Shown here in pieces: positions 8,502-16,549 of a DNA stretch of 64,000 nucleotides. Each line of letters opens with the position of its first letter. Position 1 is the first letter of the stretch. This DNA comes from an uncultured Bacteroidales bacterium (GTDB lineage: Bacteria; Bacteroidota; Bacteroidia; Bacteroidales; F082). The translations under genes were made by a program, and so were the position numbers. The notes under the pieces were generated by a model. The model had not been told where the DNA came from. It searched no databases and saw only the letters and a program-made list of their open reading frames with translations. The stretch is from contig CAJOEZ010000009.1 of NCBI GenBank assembly GCA_905233685.1, forward strand, positions 1 through 64,000, read 5' to 3'.

Positions 8502-9142
8502 CGGCACTCTTCACCACAGCCTATTTCCCCAGCATCAGCTTCATGGCGCGTTTTCTCGCTGAAAACGAGCCTATTATTGAGATTTGGGAAACCTATCATA
8601 AACAAACCTACCGTAATCGTTGCCGCGTGATGACAGCCAACGGCGTGGAGAGCTTAAGTGTGCCCGTAGTAAAAGTTAACGGCAACCACACCATGACGAA
8701 GGACATGGCCATCAGCCCCGTCGAGCCATGGCAGCATATACACAGCCGCTGTTTGGAGTCGGCTTACAAGGCGGCACCTTATTTCGACCATTATTATGAC
8801 TACCTAAAGCCCATTTTTGAAGGCCACTTCGAGAGGCTTATTGATTTGAACGACGCAGCCTTACAAGCGGTGTTGAAGATGCTGAAAGTCAAGAAGGAAA
8901 TCGTTCACACTACGGATTACGTGCGCGAGGCGGAAAACGACCTGCGCGAGGCGTTCAGCCCGAAAAAGGCCAAAGAAAACGCCTCATTCCCAGAATATTA
9001 TCAAGTTTTCGGCACTAAATTCCCCTTCGCGCCCGATTTGAGCATTTTGGACTTGATTTTCAATGAGGGGCCGGAGGCAATGAATTACTTCACCTCAATC
9101 TCAAATCCCGACCAGTCCTTGTTCTCGGTCAGCAGGTCGTAG
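8498..9142 (+). CDS. WbqC family protein
   Basis: A 214-residue protein with WbqC-family hallmarks: an N-terminal AYFPSISF segment, KQTYRNRCRVMTANG near residue 35, SPVEPWQHIHSRCLESAYKAAPYFDHY near 75-100, and a C-terminal YYQVF...LSILDLIFNEGPEA. WbqC proteins occur in surface-polysaccharide loci, but their reaction is not established. It begins inside the stop of the thioredoxin lipoprotein gene. Its last 58 bases overlap the end of the convergent lipoprotein gene at 9085. Confidence 0.85.
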   Translation: MTALFTTAYFPSISFMARFLAENEPIIEIWETYHKQTYRNRCRVMTANGVESLSVPVVKVNGNHTMTKDMAISPVEPWQHIHSRCLESAYKAAPYFDHYYDYLKPIFEGHFERLIDLNDAALQAVLKMLKVKKEIVHTTDYVREAENDLREAFSPKKAKENASFPEYYQVFGTKFPFAPDLSILDLIFNEGPEAMNYFTSISNPDQSLFSVSRS

Positions 9143-10254
9143 TAATGGCAGATGTTCTCCTCGGTGATTTTCTCGCCGTTGACAGAGACGATTTGGTCGC
9201 CAACCTTGAACTTCTCGTTGCCGTTGATGAGGCGGGTCAAAATCTTCAATGTTCCGTCGGCAGTGGAAACACGGTAGGCAGATGCCTCGAAAGGCTTGAT
9301 TACATCGGTTGTATGCGGCCTGGCATACATCCTCAACTTTCCGCCTCGAGACGAGATAATCCAATCATATTTCGAAATCGCCTTGAGACCCATGTTATTG
9401 TGTGCCAACGATTTCACATACATGACTTCTGTCTCCTTGTCGACACTGGCGAGACTGAGACGCTCTTGATTCGCAAGCACAAAAGTTTGCTTTTCGGTAT
9501 GTCCTCCAATGGATTGTCCGTAAGAGCCCTCAAAAACATAATCATTCTCAAGCGGGTTGCCGACCCGTTGCTCGTCCTGCAACAAAAAGGCAGCGGCGCC
9601 ATTGCCCGTGTCGAAGATGCATTCATACTCCACGCCGTTGATTCGCGGATAGACCCATAAAACATTCATCTCATACTTACATTTGACGGGAATGAACTCG
9701 GTCGTATCAATGCTCAAGGAATCACGTATTTCATACATCTGATTATTGGTAAAGTCAATCATGTAACGAATCAAGTTAAGCCCTTGGAAACCAATGATAT
9801 TACGCACAGACAACGATGTCTCCTTCTGACAAACGGGTGGCTCGGGATTCAAATTGGCAAATCCCACTCCTTCCGACACCACCATATTCGTTTTTATCGT
9901 AACAGGCAAGGTCGTCACTTTGATTTTTGACCTTTTGTCGGCCCCTGTAACACTATGGCTGTAAAACTTCATCCCTTCGGGCTTCGTGCTGGGCGTATAC
10001 ATGAGTAAAGCAAACGAATTGACACCTGAATCATACATCACCGTGTCCGTTTCCCCATTGATTTCAGCCTTGAGCAACATTTGGTTCTTGTTGCTGACGA
10101 CAAAATGGATAGTGTCATACGTCGAATTGGTACTAAAACTCGAGTTATCATTATAGATTTTGGCCGTATGAATCAACAGGCCGACAGTGCCGCAAGAAGT
10201 CATGGCAAAGACCATCGACAAAAGCGTTAATAATTTGAATAACTTGTTCATCAT
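9085..10254 (-). CDS. Retropepsin-like aspartic protease lipoprotein with PDZ domain
   Basis: The product has 389 residues. A type II signal peptide ends FAMTSC, so the protein is probably lipid-anchored facing the periplasm. Two aspartic-protease-like motifs are visible: VMYDSGVNSF (about residue 76) and CIFDTGNGAAAF (about 215), the D-S/T-G pattern duplicated as in a single-chain pepsin-like fold. A C-terminal PDZ domain follows (about 325-389, with FKVGDQIVSVNGEKI). Such proteins may cleave or sense periplasmic peptides; the first motif, DSG with Val after it, could be active or degenerate. It has a good promoter, TTG-N19-TACATTTG. Length and order match Bacteroidota aspartyl-protease/PDZ proteins of unknown substrate. 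Confidence 0.75.
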   Translation of the reverse strand: MMNKLFKLLTLLSMVFAMTSCGTVGLLIHTAKIYNDNSSFSTNSTYDTIHFVVSNKNQMLLKAEINGETDTVMYDSGVNSFALLMYTPSTKPEGMKFYSHSVTGADKRSKIKVTTLPVTIKTNMVVSEGVGFANLNPEPPVCQKETSLSVRNIIGFQGLNLIRYMIDFTNNQMYEIRDSLSIDTTEFIPVKCKYEMNVLWVYPRINGVEYECIFDTGNGAAAFLLQDEQRVGNPLENDYVFEGSYGQSIGGHTEKQTFVLANQERLSLASVDKETEVMYVKSLAHNNMGLKAISKYDWIISSRGGKLRMYARPHTTDVIKPFEASAYRVSTADGTLKILTRLINGNEKFKVGDQIVSVNGEKITEENICHYYDLLTENKDWSGFEIEVK

Positions 10255-10282
10255 TTAAGCGTATTAGTTTATTAGTACGCTG

Positions 10283-10312
10283 CAAATGTACAACAATTCT
10301 TTGATAGTACAA
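10283..10312 (-). promoter_or_regulatory. Promoter (TTG, 19-base spacer, TACATTTG) of the aspartic-protease lipoprotein
   Basis: On the minus strand a -33 TTG (10312-10310) and a -7 TACATTTG (10290-10283) are separated by exactly 19 bases, the best two-part Bacteroidetes promoter in this part of the window. A 6-bp inverted repeat, AGCGTA/TACGCT (10258-10281), lies in the short leader next to the start codon and could form a hairpin. Confidence 0.6.
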
Positions 10313-10328
10313 GAAAAAAAACAAGAAA

Positions 10329-12389
10329 TCACTTCTCAGGATAAGCAATCCTGACGTGATAAATGTTCATCAGTTTCTTTTTCAGCACCTTGCGGCAGGT
10401 TTCGATATCACGAAGGGTAAGGTCGGTGTTGAGGAACTGCCCTGCCTCCATCTGCTTGTTGATGATGTTGTCCACCAAGTCGCTGATTTTCTTTTCGTCA
10501 GGCTCCTTGAGGCTGTGTGAGGCGGCCTCGATGCTGTCAGCCATCATCAGGACGGCGGTCTCGCGCGAGAATGGTGCCGGACCGTGATAGGTGAACGGTG
10601 TCGGGTCGATTTCCTCGCCAGGATGGGCTTTCTGTTCGTTGATGTAGAAATAATCCGTGCGGCGCGTGCCGTGGTGGGTGCGAATGAAATCGATGATACG
10701 CTCGGGAACCTTGTTTTTGTGCGCCAATTCAATGCCGTCGGTCACGTGTGAAATGATGATTTCGGCGCTCTCTGTGTTGGAAAGGTCGTTGTGAGGGCTA
10801 TAGGCTCCATGCTGGTTCTCAGTGAAATACATCGGATTGTTTATCTTGCCGACATCGTGATACAAGGCACCAGTGCGCGCCAAGAGCGTGTCGCCACCGA
10901 TTTCATACAAGACCTCTTCGCAAAGATTGGCCACTTGCACAGAATGCTGGAAGGTACCAGGCGCGGTAGAGGCCAGCTGCCTCAGCAAGGGGCTGTTGGT
11001 GTTGCTCAACTCCAAGAGCGACAAAGAAGTTGTCATGCCGAAAATGCGCTCAAACATCAAAATGACGGGCTGGGCAAGCAGGGTGAACAATGCGTTCAGC
11101 AGCAACAACAGCAAATCCTCCCAAATGACCTCAGAGGTTGACATAAACGTAAACGACAGATAAACAACAAGATAACCCAAAAACACAAACACCGCCGCCT
11201 GAATGAAACGGTGGTGCACCCGTTTGTTCGACATGCTGAACGTGACCAACACCGTGGCCACCAACTGCATGAAAATGAACTGGAAAGGATTGGGTACCGC
11301 CAACGAAATCAGCATGACGGCAAACACCTGCACGGCAAAAGCCAATCTCATATTAAAGAACACCCCAATCATGATGGCGAGGATACTCACCGGCATGAGA
11401 AGGACAAACGCCGGATGCAACTTGACAATCCAATATGAGGGAATGACGATAAGCAGCACAAGCACAAGCAGCAAGACGATGTTTTTCAGCTCGGAGAAAA
11501 CACGTTTGTGCAACATATGGACATAAAGCCCCATCAAGGCGAATATCAGGCCGACTAACACAAACTGGCTCAGTAAAATACGCAGCCCTTCGTCGCGCGA
11601 CACCGAGCGGTTGGTGTATTCACGCTGCAGCGAGTTCAACACATTATAGGTATGCTCATCGACCAGCTCGCCCTCCGTGACAATGATTTCGTCCTTCTGC
11701 ACCATGCCGTAGGTAAGCGACACCGCCGAAACTGCCTTGTCAATCTCCTGCTTGGTCAGCTCGGCGTTATAGAAAACATTTTGTCGGAGCGCGCCGCTAA
11801 GCAATTCCGATACAAGTTTTTTATCCACTTGGTTTCCAGTGTTTTCCAGAGCCGAATTAACAGCTTCAGTGGCATCGTTCATGGTGAAGAAGTCGCCATA
11901 ATAGGCCGTGCGCATCACCTTGTCACGGATGACATTCACCTCCGAGGTCGGGGTCAGGTCGGCGATGGAGTTGTCGTACGCCACCACGCCGCATTCTTCA
12001 ATGGAGTCGTACACGTTGAACAATACGTCAAGTGTCAAGTCCTTGTCGAATCTGGAATTTTCCTCCCATTGTGCCTCAAAATTGACAAACAGCATGTTAC
12101 GCGAAGCCACCATTTGCTCGTCATTATAAACAAAAATGGGACGCACCTTGGCCGTAGCTGCCTCATTCTCAGTGCGAAGGCGAGTGTCGTCCTTGTAAAT
12201 CGGGAAATCGAAGGGCGCGTATAGCGTCTCGTGCTGCCAAGGTTTGGAAAGCTGATACTCATACTTGAACTTGCCCGTGCGAGGCATCTGCCAGCACACC
12301 AAAACCGCAGCGATGATGAAGGCGAAAACCTTAGCAACGCCATAGAAATTGTGGCGCAACTTATTGAAAATGTCCTTTATAAAACTCAT
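10329..12389 (-). CDS. pgpH: 7TM-HD membrane phosphohydrolase (PgpH-type c-di-AMP phosphodiesterase)
   Basis: The 686-residue product starts at the ATG at 12389; a GTG at 12416 would add nine residues. The architecture is that of 7TMR-HD proteins: an N-terminal transmembrane helix (about 15-35), an extracytoplasmic 7TMR-HDED domain (about 50-270), a cluster of membrane helices (about 280-460), and a C-terminal cytosolic HD domain with HSVQVANL and ALYHDVGKI (about 490-540) and ISHVTDGIELA downstream. PgpH proteins hydrolyse cyclic di-AMP to pApA and help control osmotic and wall homeostasis. Substrate assignment rests on family resemblance. It is transcribed divergently from the NlpC/P60 gene. 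Confidence 0.88.
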   Translation of the reverse strand: MSFIKDIFNKLRHNFYGVAKVFAFIIAAVLVCWQMPRTGKFKYEYQLSKPWQHETLYAPFDFPIYKDDTRLRTENEAATAKVRPIFVYNDEQMVASRNMLFVNFEAQWEENSRFDKDLTLDVLFNVYDSIEECGVVAYDNSIADLTPTSEVNVIRDKVMRTAYYGDFFTMNDATEAVNSALENTGNQVDKKLVSELLSGALRQNVFYNAELTKQEIDKAVSAVSLTYGMVQKDEIIVTEGELVDEHTYNVLNSLQREYTNRSVSRDEGLRILLSQFVLVGLIFALMGLYVHMLHKRVFSELKNIVLLLVLVLLIVIPSYWIVKLHPAFVLLMPVSILAIMIGVFFNMRLAFAVQVFAVMLISLAVPNPFQFIFMQLVATVLVTFSMSNKRVHHRFIQAAVFVFLGYLVVYLSFTFMSTSEVIWEDLLLLLLNALFTLLAQPVILMFERIFGMTTSLSLLELSNTNSPLLRQLASTAPGTFQHSVQVANLCEEVLYEIGGDTLLARTGALYHDVGKINNPMYFTENQHGAYSPHNDLSNTESAEIIISHVTDGIELAHKNKVPERIIDFIRTHHGTRRTDYFYINEQKAHPGEEIDPTPFTYHGPAPFSRETAVLMMADSIEAASHSLKEPDEKKISDLVDNIINKQMEAGQFLNTDLTLRDIETCRKVLKKKLMNIYHVRIAYPEK

Positions 12390-12431
12390 AGCCAATCGTT
12401 TACCCCCGATTTTCACGGGTTAAATTTTGGG

Positions 12432-12439
12432 CTAAATTA
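12432..12439 (-). promoter_or_regulatory. Variant -7 element TAATTTAG for pgpH
   Basis: The minus strand reads TAATTTAGC about 43 bases before the pgpH ATG. It departs from TAnnTTTG by A for T at position 7, the same variant as upstream of the NlpC/P60 gene, pepD and mraZ. Confidence 0.35.
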
Positions 12440-12482
12440 AAAAATAAAGTCCAATTACAAGAAAAAGTAGCGAAAAATGACT

Positions 12483-12490
12483 TATTTTAG
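12483..12490 (+). promoter_or_regulatory. Variant -7 element TATTTTAG for the NlpC/P60 gene
   Basis: TATTTTAGC lies 23 bases before the ATG at 12514, at the normal position for a Bacteroidetes -7 box but with TTAG in place of TTTG. It lies in the 124-base divergent region shared with pgpH. Confidence 0.35.
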
Positions 12491-12513
12491 CGGTCGCAAA
12501 CAGCGACAAAATC

Positions 12514-13242
12514 ATGGAAAACACGACCTACGGCATCTGCAATCTCTCCGCCATCGCCCTGCGCAAGGAAGACCGACACGCCTCCGAAATGGTGAGTCAA
12601 CTGCTTTATAATGAAACCTATACCGTTTTGGACAAAGCTCCAGAATGGCTCTTGGTCCAAACCCACTTTGACCACTATGAAGGCTGGATTCAGGCGAAAC
12701 AGTTCTGCGAAATCAGCGAGGGCGACCTCTATGCGGCCAAAAACAAGCCCACCTACCTAACCAACAAGCCCGTCACCGAAATCGATGGCAGGCTGCTCAG
12801 TTTGGGCACGCCACTCATGGCGCCTCATCCCGATGCGGTGGAGATGCCCCCTGCTTTTGAGCCTGAACTGATGGTGAAACATGCACAAAAACTGCTTAAC
12901 GCACCTTACCTTTGGGGCGGTCGCACCGTGATGGGCATCGACTGCTCGGGCTTGGTGCAGGTCTGTGCGCGCATGGCCGGACTTCTCCTGCCCCGCGACG
13001 CCTCGCAGCAGATGGAGTGTGGCGAATGGGTGTATTTCCTGCCCGAAACACAAATTGGCGACTTAGCTTTCTTCGGCGAGGACTTCGGTCCCATCACCCA
13101 CGTGGGCATCCTTATGGGCGACGAGCGCATCCTCCATGCCTCGGGACAGGTCCGCATCGACTTTCTCGACCAGACGGGTATATTTAATAAGGAGAAGAAC
13201 GCGCATACGCATCATTTGCAGGCCATCAAACGCTTGAAATAG
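12514..13242 (+). CDS. NlpC/P60 cell-wall peptidase with SH3 domain
   Basis: A 242-residue cysteine peptidase resembling YkfC-type gamma-D-glutamyl-L-diamino-acid dipeptidyl peptidases. The N-terminal half (about 1-75) is SH3-like (LRKEDRHASEMVSQLL...GWI). The C-terminal NlpC/P60 domain has the catalytic Cys 144 in GIDCSGL, His 196 in THVGI and a third polar residue in HASG near 208. No signal peptide is visible, suggesting cytosolic recycling of wall peptides rather than direct attack on the sacculus. It is divergent from pgpH, fitting an envelope-homeostasis pairing. Substrate is by family analogy. Confidence 0.88.
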   Translation: MENTTYGICNLSAIALRKEDRHASEMVSQLLYNETYTVLDKAPEWLLVQTHFDHYEGWIQAKQFCEISEGDLYAAKNKPTYLTNKPVTEIDGRLLSLGTPLMAPHPDAVEMPPAFEPELMVKHAQKLLNAPYLWGGRTVMGIDCSGLVQVCARMAGLLLPRDASQQMECGEWVYFLPETQIGDLAFFGEDFGPITHVGILMGDERILHASGQVRIDFLDQTGIFNKEKNAHTHHLQAIKRLK

Positions 13243-13286
13243 TTTGCGAAATTTTTCGCAATAAAGCTTTTCGCAATGATTTTTAT

Positions 13287-13294
13287 TATTTTTG
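13287..13294 (+). promoter_or_regulatory. -7 element TATTTTTG of the first lipoprotein paralogue
   Basis: TATTTTTGCAGCGCGATTAA lies 30 bases before the ATG at 13324. Almost the same leader recurs at 14176 before the second paralogue, so promoter and leader were duplicated with the gene. Confidence 0.6.
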
Positions 13295-13323
13295 CAGCGC
13301 GATTAACAACTAAAAAACAAAAA

Positions 13324-14169
13324 ATGAAAAAGACCTTATTATTTGCACTGGCATTGGCTGCCATCTGCATCATGCCTTCGTGCAAGAAAGACCCTGCTCC
13401 AAACAACAACGGGCAAGGAGAACAACCTACAGACACCATCACTAATGGCAACGACACGATTCCTGACATACCCATCGTCACCAACAAATTCTATTTCGGC
13501 GACACAACGGGGATGACTGTCACCGACTACGACTCCATCTTGAACTATGACGTGATGTGGCGTCCTTTTATACTTGACCTAAACGGCGATGGAATCGACG
13601 ACATCAAAATCGCAACCTATTTCGACGGCCCTATGGCTATTGGAAAACAACAAACGCTCACTCTGTATTGCTTAAACCAGCAAACCGAAATCCTTGCCGA
13701 TTCCATTGTAAAAGAGAGCTTTATTCATCAAGAAACTGTCATCACAAACAATGATGACTGGATTGTTACAACACATAGTTACAATTATTCCACTTGCGGG
13801 AAAACAACGGAAGACGACCAAGTTGAAACCTCAAAGGTTTTCGAAGTCTTTGCCAATGACTACAATGACACTTTTGGCGCCGAAGATCACTTCCAATCCG
13901 GCAACGCCATTTTATTTAGGGAAGACATTGAGTATAGCTTGTTCGATTCCAACGAATCAAACCAAACCGTTTCCGTCAACTATTCAAAATTCATCTACAA
14001 TTGCTGGAATTTCCCGACCAACGAGGAAAAATACATCGGTTTCAGAATCAACCAAAACGGGAATCCACGTTATGGATGGCTGAAAATCAAGCTGGTTCCC
14101 ACTTGGGCTTGGGGCGACGAAGTAGTTGACACGAAACTTATTGAAACCGCCATTCAGAAACAATCTTAA
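13324..14169 (+). CDS. Lipoprotein of unknown function (paralogue A)
   Basis: The 281-residue product starts at the ATG at 13324; an upstream in-frame ATG at 13276 lies before the promoter and is not used. The signal peptide MKKTLLFALALAAICIMPSC is a type II signal with the lipidated Cys 20. An Asn/Asp/Pro-rich linker follows. A later segment has FILDLNGDGIDDIKI, resembling an FG-GAP-like or Ca-binding D-x-N-x-D-G repeat. The C-terminal part, EKYIGFRINQNGNPRYGWLKIKLV, is shared with paralogue B. The function is not recognised; surface exposure is likely by analogy with Bacteroidota lipoproteins. Confidence 0.72.
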   Translation: MKKTLLFALALAAICIMPSCKKDPAPNNNGQGEQPTDTITNGNDTIPDIPIVTNKFYFGDTTGMTVTDYDSILNYDVMWRPFILDLNGDGIDDIKIATYFDGPMAIGKQQTLTLYCLNQQTEILADSIVKESFIHQETVITNNDDWIVTTHSYNYSTCGKTTEDDQVETSKVFEVFANDYNDTFGAEDHFQSGNAILFREDIEYSLFDSNESNQTVSVNYSKFIYNCWNFPTNEEKYIGFRINQNGNPRYGWLKIKLVPTWAWGDEVVDTKLIETAIQKQS

Positions 14170-14175
14170 AATCTT

Positions 14176-14183
14176 TATTTTTG
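14176..14183 (+). promoter_or_regulatory. -7 element TATTTTTG of the second lipoprotein paralogue
   Basis: TATTTTTGCACCGCGATTAA is nearly identical to the leader at 13287 and lies 23 bases before the ATG at 14206. It starts six bases after the stop of paralogue A. Confidence 0.6.
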
Positions 14184-14205
14184 CACCGCGATTAACAACA
14201 AAAAA

Positions 14206-14742
14206 ATGAAGAAGACACTATTATTTACATTGGCATTAGCGGCAATCTGCATCCTGCCGTCATGCAAGAAAGACCCCTCACAAGGCAAAGTCGTTTTTGG
14301 CAAAATCCAATGGATGTACGTAAAATCATACAAGGATGTTCCGTTAGTAGAACAATACGGCCATAATTCCTGGGGCTACTTCGTCGACTTTAACAACGAC
14401 GGACATAATGACGTTCAGTTTCATTCGACAAGTGAACTTGGTGGAAAAGGCATCCTCACAGAACTCTATTGCTGCGATGAAAACACTGCACTATTGGGCG
14501 AAATCATCGATCAAAAATTCACGCTTCTTGCCAATAACGCCAACGACAGTTTCGATTATAACAGCACTTTCATGAGCACCAATGTCACACTATTTAGATA
14601 CGGTATCAACTATTTCCCGATGAACGAAGTGAAATACATTGGTTTCAAACTCACCAAAGATGAGAATACCGGTCTCGGTTGGATGAAAGTCATCCTTCAC
14701 GAAGACTATGTTGAACTCCTTGAAACAGCCGTACAAGACTAA
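14206..14742 (+). CDS. Lipoprotein of unknown function (paralogue B)
   Basis: A 178-residue lipoprotein with almost the same type II signal peptide as paralogue A (MKKTLLFTLALAAICILPSC, Cys 20). It keeps the Asp/Asn-rich FVDFNNDGHNDVQF motif and the C-terminal VKYIGFKLTKDENTGLGWMKVIL segment, but lacks most of A's middle. It is therefore a shorter tandem duplicate with its own copied promoter. The function is not recognised. The stop is followed by a 65-base AT-rich stretch of short degenerate repeats before pruA. Confidence 0.7.
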   Translation: MKKTLLFTLALAAICILPSCKKDPSQGKVVFGKIQWMYVKSYKDVPLVEQYGHNSWGYFVDFNNDGHNDVQFHSTSELGGKGILTELYCCDENTALLGEIIDQKFTLLANNANDSFDYNSTFMSTNVTLFRYGINYFPMNEVKYIGFKLTKDENTGLGWMKVILHEDYVELLETAVQD

Positions 14743-14806
14743 TCTTGGAATTTTTAAATCTTGGAATCTTGAAATTTTAAATTTTTAAATCTTTAAATTA
14801 AAAATA
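14743..14806. repeat. AT-rich degenerate micro-repeat (AAATCTT / GGAAT units)
   Basis: Between paralogue B and pruA the sequence alternates AATCTTGGAAT, TTTTTAAAT and AAATCTT units several times. It is the only spacer before pruA. It may be a small intergenic repeat of the kind common in Bacteroidota; no promoter matching TAnnTTTG was seen in it. Confidence 0.4.
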
Positions 14807-16438
14807 ATGAACAACGCACTGATTACATTTGCGAAGCCGGACAACGAGCCTGTAAAAGCCTATAGACCAGGCAGTCCGGAGAGAATCGAACTCCAAAAGG
14901 AACTCGAAAGACAATCCAACGAAATCGTTGAAATCCCCGCCATCATCAACGGCCAAGAAGTCCGCACGGGCGACATGGGCGAGGTGGTGATGCCCCACGA
15001 CCACAAACACGTCATCGCTCGCTACCACAAGGTAGGCGAGAAGGAAGTCCGCATGGCCATCGACGCCGCCCAAGCCGCCAAGCACGACTGGGAGAACACG
15101 CCTTGGGACGAGCGCGCCGCCATCATGGCACGCATCGCCGAGATGCTGGCCACCAAGTATCGCGCCCGCATCAACGCCGCCACCATGCTCGGCCAGTCGA
15201 AGAACTGCTTCCAGGCTGAAATCGACAGCGCCTGCGAGACCATCGACTTCTTCCGCTACAACAACTACTACGCCAGCAAGCTCTATGCCGAGCAACCCGC
15301 TTCGGCCAACGACCAGCTGAACCGCGTGGAATACCGTCCTTTGGAAGGCTTCGTGTTCGCCATCACGCCTTTCAATTTCACCTCCATCGCCTCCAACCTG
15401 AACATGACGCCTGCCCTGATGGGTAACACCACCATCTGGAAGCCCTCGACGACCGCCCTGCTGTCGAACTACACCGACATGCGCATCTTCATGGAAGCCG
15501 GCCTCCCGAACGGCGTCGTCAACTTCCTGCCCGGCAAAGGCAGCCTGATCAGCGGCGTGGCCCTGAAAGACAAGAACTTCAACGCCATCCACTTCACTGG
15601 TTCGACTGGCACCTTCAAGAGCCTGTGGAAGACCACCGGCCAAAACCTTGACATGTACAAGGCCTATCCTCGTCTCGTGGGTGAGACTGGCGGCAAGGAC
15701 TTCATCTTCGTCCACCACAGTGCCGACCCGCAAGAGGTGGCCGTCGCCATCGTCCGCGGTGCCTTCGAATACCAAGGCCAGAAGTGCTCGGCTGCCTCGC
15801 GTGCCTACATCCCCGCTTCCATGTGGAACGATGTGAAGAACCGCGTCGGCGACATGATGAGCACCATCAAGATGGGTGACGTGAAGGACTTCAGCAACTA
15901 CGTCAACGCCGTCATCGACGAGGCTTCGTTCGACAACTGCAAGGGCTACATCGACCGCGCCAAGGCCAGCAAGGACGCTGAAATCATCTTCGGCGGCAAC
16001 TGCGACAAGAGCGTCGGTTACTTCGTGGAGCCTACCGTCATCCTCGCCAAGGTGCCGAACTACGAGAGCATGGTGGAAGAAATCTTCGGACCCATCATCA
16101 CCATCTACGTTTACGACGACAACAAGTTTGAGGAGATGCTCGACGTTTGCGACCAAAGCTCGCCTTACGCCCTCACGGGTGCCTTCTTTGGCAACTGCCT
16201 GAAGGCCCAGAAGATTGCCAACGACAAACTGCGCCATGCAGCCGGCAACTACTACGTGAACGACAAGCCCACGGGAGCCGTGGTCGGCATGCAGCCCTTC
16301 GGTGGCGCCCGCGCCAGCGGCACCAACGACAAGGCCGGCGGCCTCTGGAACCTCATCCGCTGGACCAGCCCACGCGCCATCAAGAACACGTTTGTTCCTG
16401 CTGCCGCTTACGGGTATCCGTTCCTGGCTAAGGACTAA
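14807..16438 (+). CDS. pruA: L-glutamate gamma-semialdehyde dehydrogenase (1-pyrroline-5-carboxylate dehydrogenase)
   Basis: PruA (543 residues) oxidises glutamate gamma-semialdehyde to L-glutamate with NAD+, the second step of proline degradation, in the cytosol. The aldehyde dehydrogenase signatures are clear: general-base Glu 293 in GETGGKD, catalytic Cys 327 in GQKCSAASR, nucleotide-binding FTGST near 265, and EEIFGPI near 425. Length matches the monofunctional bacterial enzyme. The codons are strongly biased to C-ending forms, unlike the flanking lipoproteins, suggesting high expression. A proline dehydrogenase gene is not in the window. A strong terminator follows, so it is likely monocistronic. 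Confidence 0.95.
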   Translation: MNNALITFAKPDNEPVKAYRPGSPERIELQKELERQSNEIVEIPAIINGQEVRTGDMGEVVMPHDHKHVIARYHKVGEKEVRMAIDAAQAAKHDWENTPWDERAAIMARIAEMLATKYRARINAATMLGQSKNCFQAEIDSACETIDFFRYNNYYASKLYAEQPASANDQLNRVEYRPLEGFVFAITPFNFTSIASNLNMTPALMGNTTIWKPSTTALLSNYTDMRIFMEAGLPNGVVNFLPGKGSLISGVALKDKNFNAIHFTGSTGTFKSLWKTTGQNLDMYKAYPRLVGETGGKDFIFVHHSADPQEVAVAIVRGAFEYQGQKCSAASRAYIPASMWNDVKNRVGDMMSTIKMGDVKDFSNYVNAVIDEASFDNCKGYIDRAKASKDAEIIFGGNCDKSVGYFVEPTVILAKVPNYESMVEEIFGPIITIYVYDDNKFEEMLDVCDQSSPYALTGAFFGNCLKAQKIANDKLRHAAGNYYVNDKPTGAVVGMQPFGGARASGTNDKAGGLWNLIRWTSPRAIKNTFVPAAAYGYPFLAKD

Positions 16439-16460
16439 GTTTTATCCTTTAAACTTTGAA

Positions 16461-16494
16461 AAAATCCGCCAAACTTTTTTGGCGGATTTTTTTG
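16461..16494 (+). terminator. Rho-independent terminator after pruA
   Basis: A perfect 13-bp stem (16461-16473 with 16478-16490) closes a CTTT loop and runs into T's. The stem core ATCCGCCAAA/TTTGGCGGAT recurs in the terminator at 22078. Confidence 0.9.
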
Positions 16495-16520
16495 TTTCTC
16501 CTTTATTTCTCAAATTTTAC

Positions 16521-16528
16521 TATTTTTG
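16521..16528 (+). promoter_or_regulatory. -7 element TATTTTTG of the C25 protease gene
   Basis: TATTTTTG lies 22 bases before the ATG at 16550. Between them is a four-codon frame (ATG at 16539) whose TGA overlaps the protease ATG, a possible coupling device or chance. Confidence 0.55.
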
Positions 16529-16549
16529 TCGCCTGTAAATGAACCGAAT

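Noticed and set aside
9085-9142. The 58-base convergent overlap of wbqC and the aspartic-protease gene as an assembly error
   Set aside because: Both proteins reach plausible C-termini (wbqC has its conserved NEGPEA region and the other its PDZ end), so a real convergent overlap is simpler.
14798-16237. A 479-codon antisense frame over pruA, and similar ones over the C25 protease
   Set aside because: They are Val/Ala/Asp/His-rich shadows of C-ending codons in well-recognised genes; no motif supports them.
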